In this document: positions 9,436 through 19,118 of the stretch, piece after piece
Layout: each line of letters begins with the position of its first letter
Numbering within the stretch: position 1 is the stretch's first letter
Assembly: GCF_003464595.1 (NCBI RefSeq)
Contig: NZ_QRZF01000008.1
Location: 1 to 64,000 of the forward strand
Source: Bacteroides intestinalis
GTDB lineage: Bacteria > Bacteroidota > Bacteroidia > Bacteroidales > Bacteroidaceae
Length of the DNA: 64,000 bases
Reading direction: 5' to 3'
Translations under genes and position numbers: made by a program
The notes under the pieces: generated by a model
The model's database searches: none
What the model was told of the DNA's origin: nothing
The model's input: only the letters and a program-made list of their open reading frames with translations

Positions 9436-10260
9436 ATGAAGAAGTCTGTTCTTTCTTTCCTTATATATATAATAGGTGTATCTCCAGTGTTTGCCCAAAC
9501 CTATCAGGAACTTTCGGACCGTGCCATTGCTTGTACGGAACAAGATAGTCTGGCACAGGCGGAAAATTATATCCGCCAGGCTTTGAAACTGGAACCTGCT
9601 AATCCGCATAATGCCTTATTGTTTTCTAATCTCGGTACTATCCAACGTCGGCAACGGGATTATGATCAGGCTTTAGAATCCTACACGTATGCCTTGAACA
9701 TTGCTCCACGGGCAGTTCCCATTCTCTTGAATCGTGCCGCACTGAATCTTGAAATGGGACGGAATGAGCAGGCACGTGTAGACTATTCTTTAGTGCTGGA
9801 TCTGGAAAAGGATAACCGGGAAGCACTCCTGATGCGTGCCTATATTTATGTGACTCTGCGCGATCTCAAATTTGCCCGGGCAGATTATGAACGATTACTG
9901 AAGCTCGATCCTCAGAATTATAATGCCCGTTTAGGACTCGCTACTTTGGAGCAGAAAGACGGAAATTTACAAAAAGCCTTGGAGATATTGAATAAGATGC
10001 TGGTAGAAGATCCGCAGGATGCAGCCTTATACGTAGCACGTGCGGGAATAGAACAGGATATGCAGCATGTCGATCTGGCAATGATTGACTTGGAAGAAGC
10101 TCTGAAACTGAATCCTTCGCAAACGGAAGCCTATCTGATGCGCGGACAAATCTATCTGTCCCAGAAGAAGAAAAATTTGGCAAAGCAGGATTTTGAGAAA
10201 GCAATGTCTCTTGGAGTGCCGCAGGCGGATCTCAGAGGATTGCTACAGCAATGCAAGTAG
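9436..10260 (+). CDS. Secreted tetratricopeptide-repeat protein
   Basis: This 274-residue protein has a signal peptide (cleavage near VFAQ-T, residue 22) and then about seven TPR-like helical pairs, for example SNLGTIQRRQRDYDQALESY and AYLMRGQIYLSQKKK. TPR arrays are protein-binding scaffolds; this one is predicted to be periplasmic. No catalytic domain is visible and the partner is unknown. Its stop codon is part of the left arm of the hairpin element at 10258-10346. Confidence 0.85.
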   Translation: MKKSVLSFLIYIIGVSPVFAQTYQELSDRAIACTEQDSLAQAENYIRQALKLEPANPHNALLFSNLGTIQRRQRDYDQALESYTYALNIAPRAVPILLNRAALNLEMGRNEQARVDYSLVLDLEKDNREALLMRAYIYVTLRDLKFARADYERLLKLDPQNYNARLGLATLEQKDGNLQKALEILNKMLVEDPQDAALYVARAGIEQDMQHVDLAMIDLEEALKLNPSQTEAYLMRGQIYLSQKKKNLAKQDFEKAMSLGVPQADLRGLLQQCK

Positions 10261-10346
10261 TGATTAGGGGTTAGTGATAAGTGATTAGTAAGCTACGCTG
10301 TTATACCGCATGGCACTAATCACTTATCACTAACCCCTAATCACTA
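10258..10346. repeat. Dispersed hairpin element, copy 1
   Basis: Perfect 32-bp inverted repeats at 10258-10289 and 10315-10346, built from the short words TGATTAG and AGTGAT, enclose a 25-nt loop. The element exactly fills the gap between two convergent genes: it includes the TPR stop codon and abuts the recQ stop codon. The loop core (reverse strand CCATGCGGTATAACAGCG) matches that of the element at 42894-42967. Confidence 0.85.
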
Positions 10347-12155
10347 TTAAACGTATTTCTTGATTAACTCGACAAAGTCCTTTCCGTATTTCTTCTTTTT
10401 ATATTCACCGATTCCGCTGATATTGCCGAACGCTTCCATTGTAGTAGGGCGGGCGGTGCTGAGTAAATGCAATACCTTGTCGGAAAGTACAATATAAGCC
10501 GGTAGTGCTTCCTGGTCTGCAAGCCGTTTCCGTAACGCACGCAGAGCTTCGAAAAGTTCTTCGCTTTCTGTGTTCGGTAACCCCAATGGTAGCTCTCTGA
10601 CCGGAATCGTTGATTTTTTCTTTCTCCCTTTGGCGGGTGCGGACTCTTCACGCCGGATTACTGCCAACCGTGCTTGTGCCCGTCCGAAGAGGACATCACT
10701 ACCGCTGCTTGTTATTTTCAGATGGTTGTTTTCGTTGTATGCTATTTCAAAATACCCCAATTGTAACATTTGTAGCAAGTAGTCCTGCCAGTCACGGGCA
10801 GGAACTTCACGTCCGGCACCAAACGTTTTCAGTTGCTGATATCCTTTCTCCGATACATCCGGAGTGTTATTTCCGCGTAAGATATCTACAAGAATACTCG
10901 TGCCAATCTGCTGTTCTGTACGGACAATAGCGCTTAAAGCTTTTTGTACAATAACAGTTCCGTCAAAACGTTGGGGAGGATTTTTGCAGACATCGCAGTT
11001 TCCACAATCCTCTGTAGTGGTCTCTCCGAAATAACTCAACAGGATGCGACGCCGGCAAACATCAGCTTCTGCATATTGTTGCATACGTTGTAACTTCTCC
11101 AGATTGATGCCTTGCTGACCGCTTTCCGTCGCAAACTTGGTTAATAGAATAAGGTCGGCCAGAGAATAAAATAAGAGAGTGTCACTTGGCAACCCATCTC
11201 GTCCGGCACGCCCAATCTCCTGGTAAAAACTCTCTATACTCTTAGGCAGATTGTAATGGATGACCCAGCGCACATTACTTTTATCGATTCCCATACCGAA
11301 AGCAATCGTGGCACAAACTATTTGTACACGGTCGTTGATGAAATCATTCTGTGCTTCATCCCTTCGGGCGGAGGATAACCCGGCATGATAAACGCCTACA
11401 CGGAGCCCTTGCTTTTGCAGCATTTGTGCCACTGTCTCCGTTTTGCTGCGACTCATGCAATAGATGATGCCGCTTTCACCGGGATGGCGACCGATGAAAT
11501 CCAGAATTGCTTTACTTTTTTCTTTCTGTTGGTATCCCCGTTTCACGGTAAGACTCAGGTTGGGACGGTCGAATGAGGAGATGAAAATTTTCGGCTGGCG
11601 GAGATGTAACTGTCGTACAATATCTTCGCGTGTAATTTTATCTGCCGTAGCAGTAAGAGCTATAACCGGAATATTGGGAAACATCTCACGTATGAATCCC
11701 ATTTGTGCATATTCCGGACGAAAATCATGTCCCCATTGAGAAATGCAATGCGCTTCATCGATGGCAAATAATGAGATATGCATATCTCTTAAAAGATAGT
11801 TGGCTTCAGCTATTAATTTCTCAGGCGAAATGTAGAGTAATTTCAGTCTCCCTTCCATGCAAGCACGGCGTAGAACGGCATTTTCAGTCTCGTCATTACT
11901 GCTGTTCAGAGCACCCGCGGCTACACCGTTGGCACAAAGTGATTCCACCTGATCTTTCATCAGGGAAATCAAAGGGGAAACTACTACGGCAGTTCCTTCG
12001 CATAACAGGGCCGGAAGCTGGTAACAAATGGACTTTCCACCTCCGGTAGGCATCAATACCAGTGAGTCTCTTCCATCCAGTACTGTGCGGATAATCTCTT
12101 CCTGTAAAGGCCGGAAACTGTCGTAACCAAAATATCGTTTAAGCGTTTGTATCAT
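10347..12155 (-). CDS. recQ: ATP-dependent DNA helicase RecQ
   Basis: RecQ unwinds DNA 3'-5' in recombination and fork repair. The protein has the Walker A motif MPTGGGKS, the DEAH box IDEAHCISQWGHDF, helicase motif VI QEIGRAGRDG, a zinc-binding Cys cluster (CRRRILL...CGNCDVC), a winged-helix region and a C-terminal HRDC domain. I place the start at the ATG 12155 (602 residues): a TACCTTTG box on the minus strand at 12180-12187 would put the transcript start downstream of the longer TTG-initiated reading frame at 12182. Confidence 0.92.
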   Translation of the reverse strand: MIQTLKRYFGYDSFRPLQEEIIRTVLDGRDSLVLMPTGGGKSICYQLPALLCEGTAVVVSPLISLMKDQVESLCANGVAAGALNSSNDETENAVLRRACMEGRLKLLYISPEKLIAEANYLLRDMHISLFAIDEAHCISQWGHDFRPEYAQMGFIREMFPNIPVIALTATADKITREDIVRQLHLRQPKIFISSFDRPNLSLTVKRGYQQKEKSKAILDFIGRHPGESGIIYCMSRSKTETVAQMLQKQGLRVGVYHAGLSSARRDEAQNDFINDRVQIVCATIAFGMGIDKSNVRWVIHYNLPKSIESFYQEIGRAGRDGLPSDTLLFYSLADLILLTKFATESGQQGINLEKLQRMQQYAEADVCRRRILLSYFGETTTEDCGNCDVCKNPPQRFDGTVIVQKALSAIVRTEQQIGTSILVDILRGNNTPDVSEKGYQQLKTFGAGREVPARDWQDYLLQMLQLGYFEIAYNENNHLKITSSGSDVLFGRAQARLAVIRREESAPAKGRKKKSTIPVRELPLGLPNTESEELFEALRALRKRLADQEALPAYIVLSDKVLHLLSTARPTTMEAFGNISGIGEYKKKKYGKDFVELIKKYV

Positions 12156-12433
12156 TTTCGCTGATAAAGTTTTATCCTGCAAAGGTACATTAATTATTGT
12201 ATATAAAACAAGCTGATAAACGTATTCATTTTATATCATAAGCTCTTTTGTAAAGGTTAAAGTTTCTTATTAAATCGGCTCAAATACTACTTTTCAACCT
12301 TTTTCGTTGTTTATAGGTCAAAAATATGTACGAGAAAAGTTGCGTATTAAAAAAAAATGTCAGACTTTTGTAAAGTCTAAAGGAAAATCCTTCGGGCTTT
12401 CATGTTTTAACAAACCCTAACCAGTTAATTCAA

Positions 12434-12898
12434 ATGAGTGATTTAGAAAACAAGAATCAGGAAGCGGCTCCTAAGAAGCGCCCTTATAACCTGAGAGAGA
12501 AAAAAGAGAAGAATGCCGCTTACCGCTCGTTAATTCGTCCGGAATTGGCAGATGAGTTGTATGACAGGATATTGAATATCGTTGTTGTACAGAAGAAGTA
12601 CAAAGATCCCGATTACTCGGCTAAAGACTTGGCGAAAGAGTTGAAAACCAACACTCGCTATCTGTCTGCTGTAGTAAATTCTCGTTTTGGTATGAACTAT
12701 TCATGCCTGTTGAATGAGTACAGAGTAAAAGATGCTAAGCATTTATTGACGGACAAGAGATATGCCGACAAGAATGTAGAAGAAATTAGCACGATGGTAG
12801 GTTTTGCCAACCGTCAGTCTTTCTACGCTGCATTTTATAAAAATGTAGGTGAAACTCCTAACGGATATCGTAAAAAACACGCAGATAAAAAACTGTAA
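12434..12898 (+). CDS. AraC-type helix-turn-helix DNA-binding protein
   Basis: A 154-residue protein made of a charged, Lys-rich N-terminal third and an AraC/XylS double HTH domain (about residues 50-150), with SAKDLAKELKTNTRYLSAVVN as the first HTH and VEEISTMVGFANRQSFYAAF as the second. It lacks a ligand-binding or sensor domain, so it is either constitutive or controlled by partners. A terminator follows at 12920-12966. The 251 bp before it, back to recQ, holds no other gene and no full-consensus promoter. Confidence 0.85.
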   Translation: MSDLENKNQEAAPKKRPYNLREKKEKNAAYRSLIRPELADELYDRILNIVVVQKKYKDPDYSAKDLAKELKTNTRYLSAVVNSRFGMNYSCLLNEYRVKDAKHLLTDKRYADKNVEEISTMVGFANRQSFYAAFYKNVGETPNGYRKKHADKKL

Positions 12899-12919
12899 TT
12901 CTGCGTAGAACAATGTATA

Positions 12920-12966
12920 AAAAGGAAATATTCCGGAGCAACTGTTTCGGAATACTTCCTTTTCGT
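12920..12966 (+). terminator. Intrinsic terminator after the HTH gene
   Basis: A 16-bp stem with one mismatch (12920-12935 against 12948-12963), flanked by A and T runs. Confidence 0.8.
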
Positions 12967-13001
12967 CTTTTCTAAATACCAACTCACATATCTCCCGACA
13001 C

Positions 13002-15047
13002 ATGAAGAAACAACTAATGGCATGTGCCGCTTTTGCATTGCTGACAGCTTGTAGCGGTTCGAAAACAACAACTGCCGAGGCAGATAAATTTGATTATACA
13101 GTGGAACAATTTGCAGACTTACAAATATTACGTTACCGGGTTCCCGGTTTCGAGAACTTGTCGCTCCAACAGAAAGAGCTGGTGTATTACCTTACGGAAG
13201 CTGCTTTGCAGGGCCGTGACATTCTCTTCGATCAGAATGGAAAATATAACCTGCGCATTCGGAGAACATTGGAAGCAGTTTATACAGGATATAAAGGAGA
13301 CAAAAATACGCCTGATTTTAAGGCGATGGAAGTATATCTTAAACGTGTGTGGTTTTCTAATGGCATTCACCACCATTATGGCTCTGAGAAGTTCGTGCCT
13401 GGTTTTGCTCCCGAATTTTTCAAAGAGGCTATGCTGAGTGTAGATGCCTCTACATTGCCGCTGGCTGAAGAACAAACCGTAGAACAATTATGCGATGAGC
13501 TGTCTCCGGTTATTTTCGATCCGACTGTAATGCCGAAGCGCGTGAACCAGGCAGCAGGAGAGGACTTAGTGTTGACTTCTGCTTGCAACTATTATGACGG
13601 TGTGACGCAGAAAGAAGCTGAAGACTTCTATAATGCAATGAAAGACCCGAAAGATGAAACGCCTGTTTCTTACGGTCTGAACAGTCGTCTGGTGAAGGAA
13701 AACGGCAAGATTCAGGAAAAGGTCTGGAAAGTGGGTGGTCTGTACGGACAGGCTATCGATAAGATTGTATACTGGTTGAAGAAAGCGGAAGGCGTGGCTG
13801 AAAATCCGGAACAGAAGGCTGTGATTGCCGAACTGATAAAGTTTTATGAGACCGGTGATCTGAAGACTTTTGATGAATATGCTATCCTTTGGGTGAAAGA
13901 TTTGAATTCCCTTGTGGACTTTGTGAATGGATTTACTGAAAGCTATGGTGATCCGTTGGGTATGAAGGCAAGCTGGGAATCATTGGTGAATTTTAAGGAT
14001 ATGGAAGCTACGCATCGTACTGAGATTATCAGTGGCAATGCGCAATGGTTTGAAGATCACTCTCCGGTAGATAAACAATTCAAGAAAGATGAAGTGAAAG
14101 GTGTTTCCGCTAAGGTGATTACTGCTGCTATTCTGGCCGGTGACCTTTATCCGGCAACGGCTATCGGTATCAATTTGCCTAACTCCAACTGGATACGCAG
14201 CCATCATGGTTCTAAATCTGTGACTATCGGTAATATTACGGATGCATATAATAAAGCAGCTCATGGTAACGGATTCAATGAAGAATTTGTGTATAGCGAT
14301 GCCGAATTGCAGTTGATAGATAAATATGCCGATCTGACCGGTGAACTTCATACGGACTTGCATGAATGTCTGGGACATGGTTCCGGAAAGTTGCTTCCGG
14401 GAGTTGATCCGGATGCTTTGAAAGCTTATGGCTCCACGATTGAGGAAGCACGTGCGGACTTGTTCGGTCTGTATTATGTAGCTGATCCTAAGTTGGTAGA
14501 ATTGGGGCTGACACCCAATGCAGATGCTTACAAAGCAGAATATTATACTTATCTGATGAACGGCCTGATGACACAGTTGGTTCGCATTGAACCGGGTAAT
14601 AATGTGGAAGAAGCCCACATGCGTAATCGTCAGCTCATTGCCCGCTGGGTGTTTGAGAAAGGTGCGGCGGATAAAGTAGTAGAACTGGTGAAGAAAGATG
14701 GTAAGACTTATGTAGTAGTGAACGATTACGAAAAATTGCGTGCACTCTTCGGTGAATTACTGTCCGAGATCCAACGTATCAAATCAACAGGCGATTATCA
14801 AGGTGCGCATGATTTGGTGGAAAACTATGCAGTGAAGGTAGATCCGGCTTTGCATGCCGAAGTTCTGGAACGTTATAAGAAACTGAACTTGGCTCCGTAC
14901 AAGGGATTTGTAAATCCGAAATATGAAGCAGTGGTAGATGCAGCCGGTAAGATAACCGACGTAAAAGTGACTTATGACGAAGGTTATGCGGAACAAATGT
15001 TGCGTTACAGTAAGGATTATTCTAATCTGCCTTCTATTAATAATTAA
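13002..15047 (+). CDS. Dipeptidyl-peptidase III (M49), lipoprotein form
   Basis: DPP III removes dipeptides from the N-terminus of oligopeptides with a zinc ion. The 681-residue protein has the M49 signature HECLGH at 454-459 and the second zinc motif EEARAD from residue 481. Eukaryotic enzymes have HELLGH; the Cys variant is the form known from Bacteroides. The N-terminus carries a lipobox (LLTAC-S), so it is predicted to be membrane-anchored, probably in the periplasm or outer membrane, where it would supply dipeptides. The next gene follows after 17 bp. Confidence 0.92.
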   Translation: MKKQLMACAAFALLTACSGSKTTTAEADKFDYTVEQFADLQILRYRVPGFENLSLQQKELVYYLTEAALQGRDILFDQNGKYNLRIRRTLEAVYTGYKGDKNTPDFKAMEVYLKRVWFSNGIHHHYGSEKFVPGFAPEFFKEAMLSVDASTLPLAEEQTVEQLCDELSPVIFDPTVMPKRVNQAAGEDLVLTSACNYYDGVTQKEAEDFYNAMKDPKDETPVSYGLNSRLVKENGKIQEKVWKVGGLYGQAIDKIVYWLKKAEGVAENPEQKAVIAELIKFYETGDLKTFDEYAILWVKDLNSLVDFVNGFTESYGDPLGMKASWESLVNFKDMEATHRTEIISGNAQWFEDHSPVDKQFKKDEVKGVSAKVITAAILAGDLYPATAIGINLPNSNWIRSHHGSKSVTIGNITDAYNKAAHGNGFNEEFVYSDAELQLIDKYADLTGELHTDLHECLGHGSGKLLPGVDPDALKAYGSTIEEARADLFGLYYVADPKLVELGLTPNADAYKAEYYTYLMNGLMTQLVRIEPGNNVEEAHMRNRQLIARWVFEKGAADKVVELVKKDGKTYVVVNDYEKLRALFGELLSEIQRIKSTGDYQGAHDLVENYAVKVDPALHAEVLERYKKLNLAPYKGFVNPKYEAVVDAAGKITDVKVTYDEGYAEQMLRYSKDYSNLPSINN

Positions 15048-15064
15048 CTATAAATCATTGTTTT

Positions 15065-15724
15065 GTGGATTTACATGAACAACTGAAAGAAATAAAGACA
15101 CAGCTCCGCCTCTCTATGAACGGGGCTGTGTCTCAAAGTATGCGTGAAAAGGGACTGGTTTACAAATTGAATTTCGGTGTAGAACTTCCCCGTATCAAAG
15201 CAATTGCCGGAGAATATGAAAAAGATCACTCATTGGCGCAAGCCTTGTGGAAAGAGGATATCCGTGAATGTAAGATTATGGCGGGACTGTTACAGCCTGT
15301 AGACAGCTTCTTTCCGGAGATTGCTGATATCTGGGTGGAAAGCATTCAGAATATTGAAATAGCGGAACTTACTTCCATGAATCTGTTCCAGTATCTTCCA
15401 TATGCTCCTGCGAAGTCTTTTCAATGGATTGCCGATGAGCGGGAGTATATACAGACGTGTGGTTTTCTCACCATTGCCCGCTTGCTGATGAAGAAGGGGG
15501 ATATGAATGAACGTACTGCGAACGAATTTCTCGACCAGGCAGTTTGTGCTTTCATTTCCGGTTCCTACCACGTGCGCAATGCAGCTATGGCGGCCATTCG
15601 CCGCTTCATGCAGCATAGCGAAGAACATGCTTTCCAAGTATGTCGCCGGGTGGAAGAGATGGAACATTCCGAATCGGAAGCCGAACTGTTGTTATATAAT
15701 CTTGTAAAAGAAGAAATAGAATAA
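15065..15724 (+). CDS. AlkD-like HEAT-repeat protein (DNA alkylation repair family, tentative)
   Basis: A 219-residue, mostly helical protein starting at GTG 15065, 17 bp after DPP III and probably cotranscribed with it. The pattern KLNFGVELPRIKAIAGEY followed by HEAT-like helical pairs (WVESIQNIEIAELTSM, RNAAMAAIRRFM) resembles AlkD/AlkC-type alkylpurine glycosylases. I see no safely identified catalytic residue, so the DNA-repair role is inference. A short terminator follows. Confidence 0.6.
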   Translation: MDLHEQLKEIKTQLRLSMNGAVSQSMREKGLVYKLNFGVELPRIKAIAGEYEKDHSLAQALWKEDIRECKIMAGLLQPVDSFFPEIADIWVESIQNIEIAELTSMNLFQYLPYAPAKSFQWIADEREYIQTCGFLTIARLLMKKGDMNERTANEFLDQAVCAFISGSYHVRNAAMAAIRRFMQHSEEHAFQVCRRVEEMEHSESEAELLLYNLVKEEIE

Positions 15725-15760
15725 AGTGATAGGGTGATTACTCTATCACTCTTTTTTTGT
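15725..15760 (+). terminator. Intrinsic terminator after the AlkD-like gene
   Basis: AGTGATAG (15725-15732) pairs with CTATCACT (15743-15750), followed by a long T run. Confidence 0.8.
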
Positions 15761-15778
15761 TTTTTTTCCCCTTTCTCA

Positions 15779-15808
15779 TTTGCTTTCCGCAAAAAAGGCT
15801 TAACTTTG
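15779..15808 (+). promoter_or_regulatory. Promoter of the Fur-family gene and purA
   Basis: TTTG at 15779-15782 and TAACTTTG at 15801-15808 are 18 bp apart. Transcription would start near 15815, which supports the gene start at 15836 over an upstream ATG at 15734. Confidence 0.65.
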
Positions 15809-15835
15809 TTGGCTGTAAAAAACTGCGCCGCCAAA

Positions 15836-16324
15836 ATGGAAAGTCAGAATGTGAAAGATACGGTAAAGCAGATATTCACTGAATATCTCAACGCGAACGG
15901 GCATCGCAAGACTCCCGAGCGCTATGCCATACTCGATACTATCTATTCCATTGATGGTCATTTTGACATCGATACACTTTATTCGCTGATGGCTGACCAG
16001 GAGAATTTCCGTGTAAGCCGCGCGACTCTTTACAATACTATTATCCTTCTCATCAATGCAAGACTGGTTATTAAACACCAGTTCGGAAATTCCTCCCAAT
16101 ACGAAAAGAGCTATAACCGTGATACGCATCACCATCAGATCTGCACGCAGTGTGGTAAAGTGACTGAGTTTCAGAACGAAGAATTACAGCAGGCGATTGG
16201 GAATACTAAATTGAGTCGGTTCAGTTTGTCGCATTATTCGCTTTATCTGTATGGATTGTGCAGTAAGTGCGACCGAGCTAACAAACGTAAGAAGAAAAGT
16301 AATAACCATAAGAAAGAAAAATGA
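15836..16324 (+). CDS. Fur-family transcriptional regulator
   Basis: A 162-residue metal-dependent regulator. The N-terminal winged helix includes RKTPERYAILDTI and the recognition helix VSRATLYNTI. The dimer domain has the metal/His cluster THHHQICTQCGK and a second pair CSKC, the structural zinc site of Fur/PerR/Zur proteins. I cannot tell from sequence whether it senses iron, zinc or peroxide. It overlaps purA by 4 bp (ATGA), so the two are coupled. The longer ORF from 15734 is rejected because it begins before the promoter and encodes a Phe-rich stretch unlike the family. Confidence 0.88.
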   Translation: MESQNVKDTVKQIFTEYLNANGHRKTPERYAILDTIYSIDGHFDIDTLYSLMADQENFRVSRATLYNTIILLINARLVIKHQFGNSSQYEKSYNRDTHHHQICTQCGKVTEFQNEELQQAIGNTKLSRFSLSHYSLYLYGLCSKCDRANKRKKKSNNHKKEK

Positions 16325-17592
16325 AAGTAGATGTTCTATTAGGATTACAATGGGGCGACGAAGGCAAAGGCAAAGTCGTTGACGTATTAACTCCGAGATA
16401 CGATGTCGTGGCTCGCTTCCAAGGCGGACCGAATGCCGGACATACACTCGAGTTCGAAGGGCAGAAGTATGTGCTCCGTTCTATTCCCTCGGGAATTTTC
16501 CAAGGTGACAAGGTGAATATCATTGGTAATGGCGTAGTGCTTGATCCGGCTCTCTTCAAGGCAGAGGCTGAAGCATTGGAAGCATCCGGTCATAACCTGA
16601 AAGCGCGCTTGCATATCTCTAAAAAGGCGCATCTCATCTTGCCGACCCACCGCATATTGGACGCCGCTTACGAAGCTGCGAAAGGTGATGCTAAAGTAGG
16701 CACGACGGGTAAAGGTATCGGTCCGACTTATACCGATAAGATTAGCCGTAACGGTCTGCGTGTAGGTGATATCCTGCATAACTTCGAACAGAAATATGCT
16801 GAAGCCAAAGCTCGTCATGAGCAAATTCTGAAAGGTTTGAGTTATGAGTATGACCTGACAGAGATTGAAAAGGCCTGGATGGAAGGTATTGAGTTCCTGA
16901 AGCAATTCCCGTTGGTAGACAGCGAGCATGAGATCAATAACCTGCTGAACGATAATAAGTCAGTACTTTGTGAAGGTGCTCAAGGTACGATGTTGGATAT
17001 CGACTTTGGTTCTTATCCGTTCGTTACTTCTTCCAATACTATTTGTGCAGGTGCATGTACCGGTTTGGGTGTGGCTCCAAATAAGATTGGTGAAGTTTAT
17101 GGTATCTTCAAAGCATATTGTACACGTGTAGGTGCAGGTCCGTTCCCGACGGAACTGTTTGATAAGACAGGTGACCAAATTTGTACACTGGGACATGAGT
17201 TCGGTTCGGTAACAGGTCGTAAACGTCGTTGCGGTTGGATTGACTTGGTGGCGTTGAAGTATGCCATTATGGTAGACGGTGTTACCAAATTGATCATGAT
17301 GAAGAGCGATGTACTCGATTCATTCGAAACAATCAAAGCCTGTGTAGCTTATAAAGTAAACGGTGAAGAAATTGATTATTTCCCGTATGACATCAGCGAA
17401 GGTCTTGAGCCGGTTTATGTTGAGTTACCCGGTTGGGAGACTGACATGACGAGAATGCAGAGCGAAGACGAATTCCCTGAAGAATTTAATGCTTACCTGA
17501 CATTCCTGGAAGAACAGCTTGGTGTGCCCATCAAGATTGTTTCCGTAGGTCCTGACCGTGGACAGACGATTGAACGTTATACAGAAGAGTAA
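16321..17592 (+). CDS. purA: Adenylosuccinate synthetase
   Basis: PurA joins IMP and aspartate using GTP on the way to AMP. The 423-residue protein starts with the diagnostic GLQWGDEGKGKVVD GTP-binding loop and has GPNAGHTLEFEG, GTTGKGIGPTY and the C-terminal SVGPDRGQTI base-recognition motif. The length is normal. It overlaps the Fur-family gene by 4 bp, an unusual pairing that would link purine synthesis to a metal-sensing transcript. A strong terminator follows. Confidence 0.96.
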   Translation: MKVDVLLGLQWGDEGKGKVVDVLTPRYDVVARFQGGPNAGHTLEFEGQKYVLRSIPSGIFQGDKVNIIGNGVVLDPALFKAEAEALEASGHNLKARLHISKKAHLILPTHRILDAAYEAAKGDAKVGTTGKGIGPTYTDKISRNGLRVGDILHNFEQKYAEAKARHEQILKGLSYEYDLTEIEKAWMEGIEFLKQFPLVDSEHEINNLLNDNKSVLCEGAQGTMLDIDFGSYPFVTSSNTICAGACTGLGVAPNKIGEVYGIFKAYCTRVGAGPFPTELFDKTGDQICTLGHEFGSVTGRKRRCGWIDLVALKYAIMVDGVTKLIMMKSDVLDSFETIKACVAYKVNGEEIDYFPYDISEGLEPVYVELPGWETDMTRMQSEDEFPEEFNAYLTFLEEQLGVPIKIVSVGPDRGQTIERYTEE

Positions 17593-17608
17593 GTCTAATT
17601 ATATTATA

Positions 17609-17653
17609 ATGAGATTACATCAGTATATGTGCTGATGTAATCTCATTTTTTTA
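17609..17653 (+). terminator. Intrinsic terminator after purA
   Basis: A perfect 15-bp stem (17609-17623 with 17632-17646) is followed by seven Ts. Confidence 0.92.
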
Positions 17654-17672
17654 TTAACTCATCCGCATACTT

Positions 17673-18983
17673 ATGATGAAAACACAACTTCTTTTATTTC
17701 TTTTGTTTGCAGCATCCTTTTTACCTGCAAAGGCGCAGACTTATCAACCGTCTGCTGAGAACCTGAAAGCCCGTCAGGAGTTTCAAGACAATAAGTTTGG
17801 AATATTTCTGCACTGGGGACTATACTGTATGTTGGCTACCGGTGAATGGACAATGACCAATAAAGATTTGAATTATAAAGAATATGCCAAACTTGCCGGA
17901 GGTTTCTATCCCTCCAAGTTTAGTGCGGCTGAATGGGTAAGTGCTATTAAGGCATCCGGAGCCAAGTATATCTGCTTTACAAGTCGTCATCATGAGGGCT
18001 TTTCTATGTTCCATACTAAATATTCTGATTATAATATTGTGGATGCCACTCCTTTCAAACGGGATATCGTGAAAGAACTGGCAGATGAATGTCATAAACA
18101 GGGGATTCGATTACATTTTTATTATTCCCATATCGACTGGTATCGTGAAGATGCACCGTGGGGACGCACAGGGCGTGGAACCGGACGTCCTAATCCGAAG
18201 GGAGACTGGAAAAGCTATTATACCTTTATGAACAACCAGTTGACGGAGTTGCTGACGAACTATGGTCCGATAGGTGCTATCTGGTTCGATGGCTGGTGGG
18301 ATCAGGATGCTAATCCTGATTTCGACTGGCAGTTACCGGAACAGTATGCGTTGATACATGGCCTGCAACCTGCTTGCTTGGTGGGCAACAATCATCACCA
18401 GATGCCTTTCCCTGGAGAGGATATACAGATTTTCGAGCGTGATCTGCCGGGTGAGAACAGTGCAGGGCTTTCCGGACAAGATGTCAGTCGACTGCCTTTG
18501 GAAACTTGTGAAACCATGAATGGAATGTGGGGATATAAAATAACCGACCAAAAGTATAAGTCAACGAAAACTTTGATCCATTATCTGGTGAAGGCTGCCG
18601 GAAAGAATGCAAACTTGTTGATGAATATAGGCCCTCAGCCTGACGGATGTCTACCGGAAGTGGCAGTTCAGCGGTTGAAAGAAGTAGGAGAGTGGATGAA
18701 AGTTTATGGTGAAACGATTTACGGTACGCGTGGTGGTATGGTTGCTCCACATGACTGGGGTGTGACAACGCAAAAGGGAAACAGGCTCTTTGTTCATATT
18801 CTGAACCTGACGGATAATGCACTGTATCTTCCATTGGATGGAAAAATGGTGAAGAAAGGCTTTCTGTTTAAAGATCAATCTCCGGTACGGATCACTCGTG
18901 CCGGACAGGGAGTGGTGTTGCAATTACCGGAAGTTCCTGCAGATACAGATTACGTGATAGAGTTACAACTTGTTGGGCAGTAG
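17673..18983 (+). CDS. Secreted GH29 alpha-L-fucosidase
   Basis: The 436-residue protein has a signal peptide (cleavage near AKAQ-T) and a GH29 catalytic domain: FGIFLHWGLY at the start, SRHHEGFSMF, and WFDGWW with the predicted nucleophile Asp206. A small beta domain ends the protein. It would release L-fucose from host or dietary glycans, most likely in the periplasm. No SusC/SusD pair or regulator lies next to it, so it is an orphan enzyme here. It follows the purA terminator and has its own terminator. Confidence 0.92.
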   Translation: MMKTQLLLFLLFAASFLPAKAQTYQPSAENLKARQEFQDNKFGIFLHWGLYCMLATGEWTMTNKDLNYKEYAKLAGGFYPSKFSAAEWVSAIKASGAKYICFTSRHHEGFSMFHTKYSDYNIVDATPFKRDIVKELADECHKQGIRLHFYYSHIDWYREDAPWGRTGRGTGRPNPKGDWKSYYTFMNNQLTELLTNYGPIGAIWFDGWWDQDANPDFDWQLPEQYALIHGLQPACLVGNNHHQMPFPGEDIQIFERDLPGENSAGLSGQDVSRLPLETCETMNGMWGYKITDQKYKSTKTLIHYLVKAAGKNANLLMNIGPQPDGCLPEVAVQRLKEVGEWMKVYGETIYGTRGGMVAPHDWGVTTQKGNRLFVHILNLTDNALYLPLDGKMVKKGFLFKDQSPVRITRAGQGVVLQLPEVPADTDYVIELQLVGQ

Positions 18984-19012
18984 CTGGTTTTCGCTAATTC
19001 TTCCTAAAAGAT

Positions 19013-19052
19013 AAAGGAAACTGTAGTAAAGCTCACGGTTTCCTTTTATTTT
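19013..19052 (+). terminator. Intrinsic terminator after the fucosidase gene
   Basis: AAAGGAAACTGT (19013-19024) pairs with ACGGTTTCCTTT (19035-19046) with one G-T pair, followed by a T-rich stretch. TATTTTTG at 19047-19054, right behind the stem, could serve as the -7 box of the next gene. Confidence 0.75.
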
Positions 19053-19118
19053 TGGCAAACAATTTGTATTGTATATAACAAACGACACATTTTTAATTAC
19101 TAAAAACAGAAAAAGAAT

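Noticed and set aside
18990..19060. Possible riboswitch between the fucosidase and Zn peptidase genes
   Set aside because: The stem with T run is explained as a terminator of the fucosidase gene.
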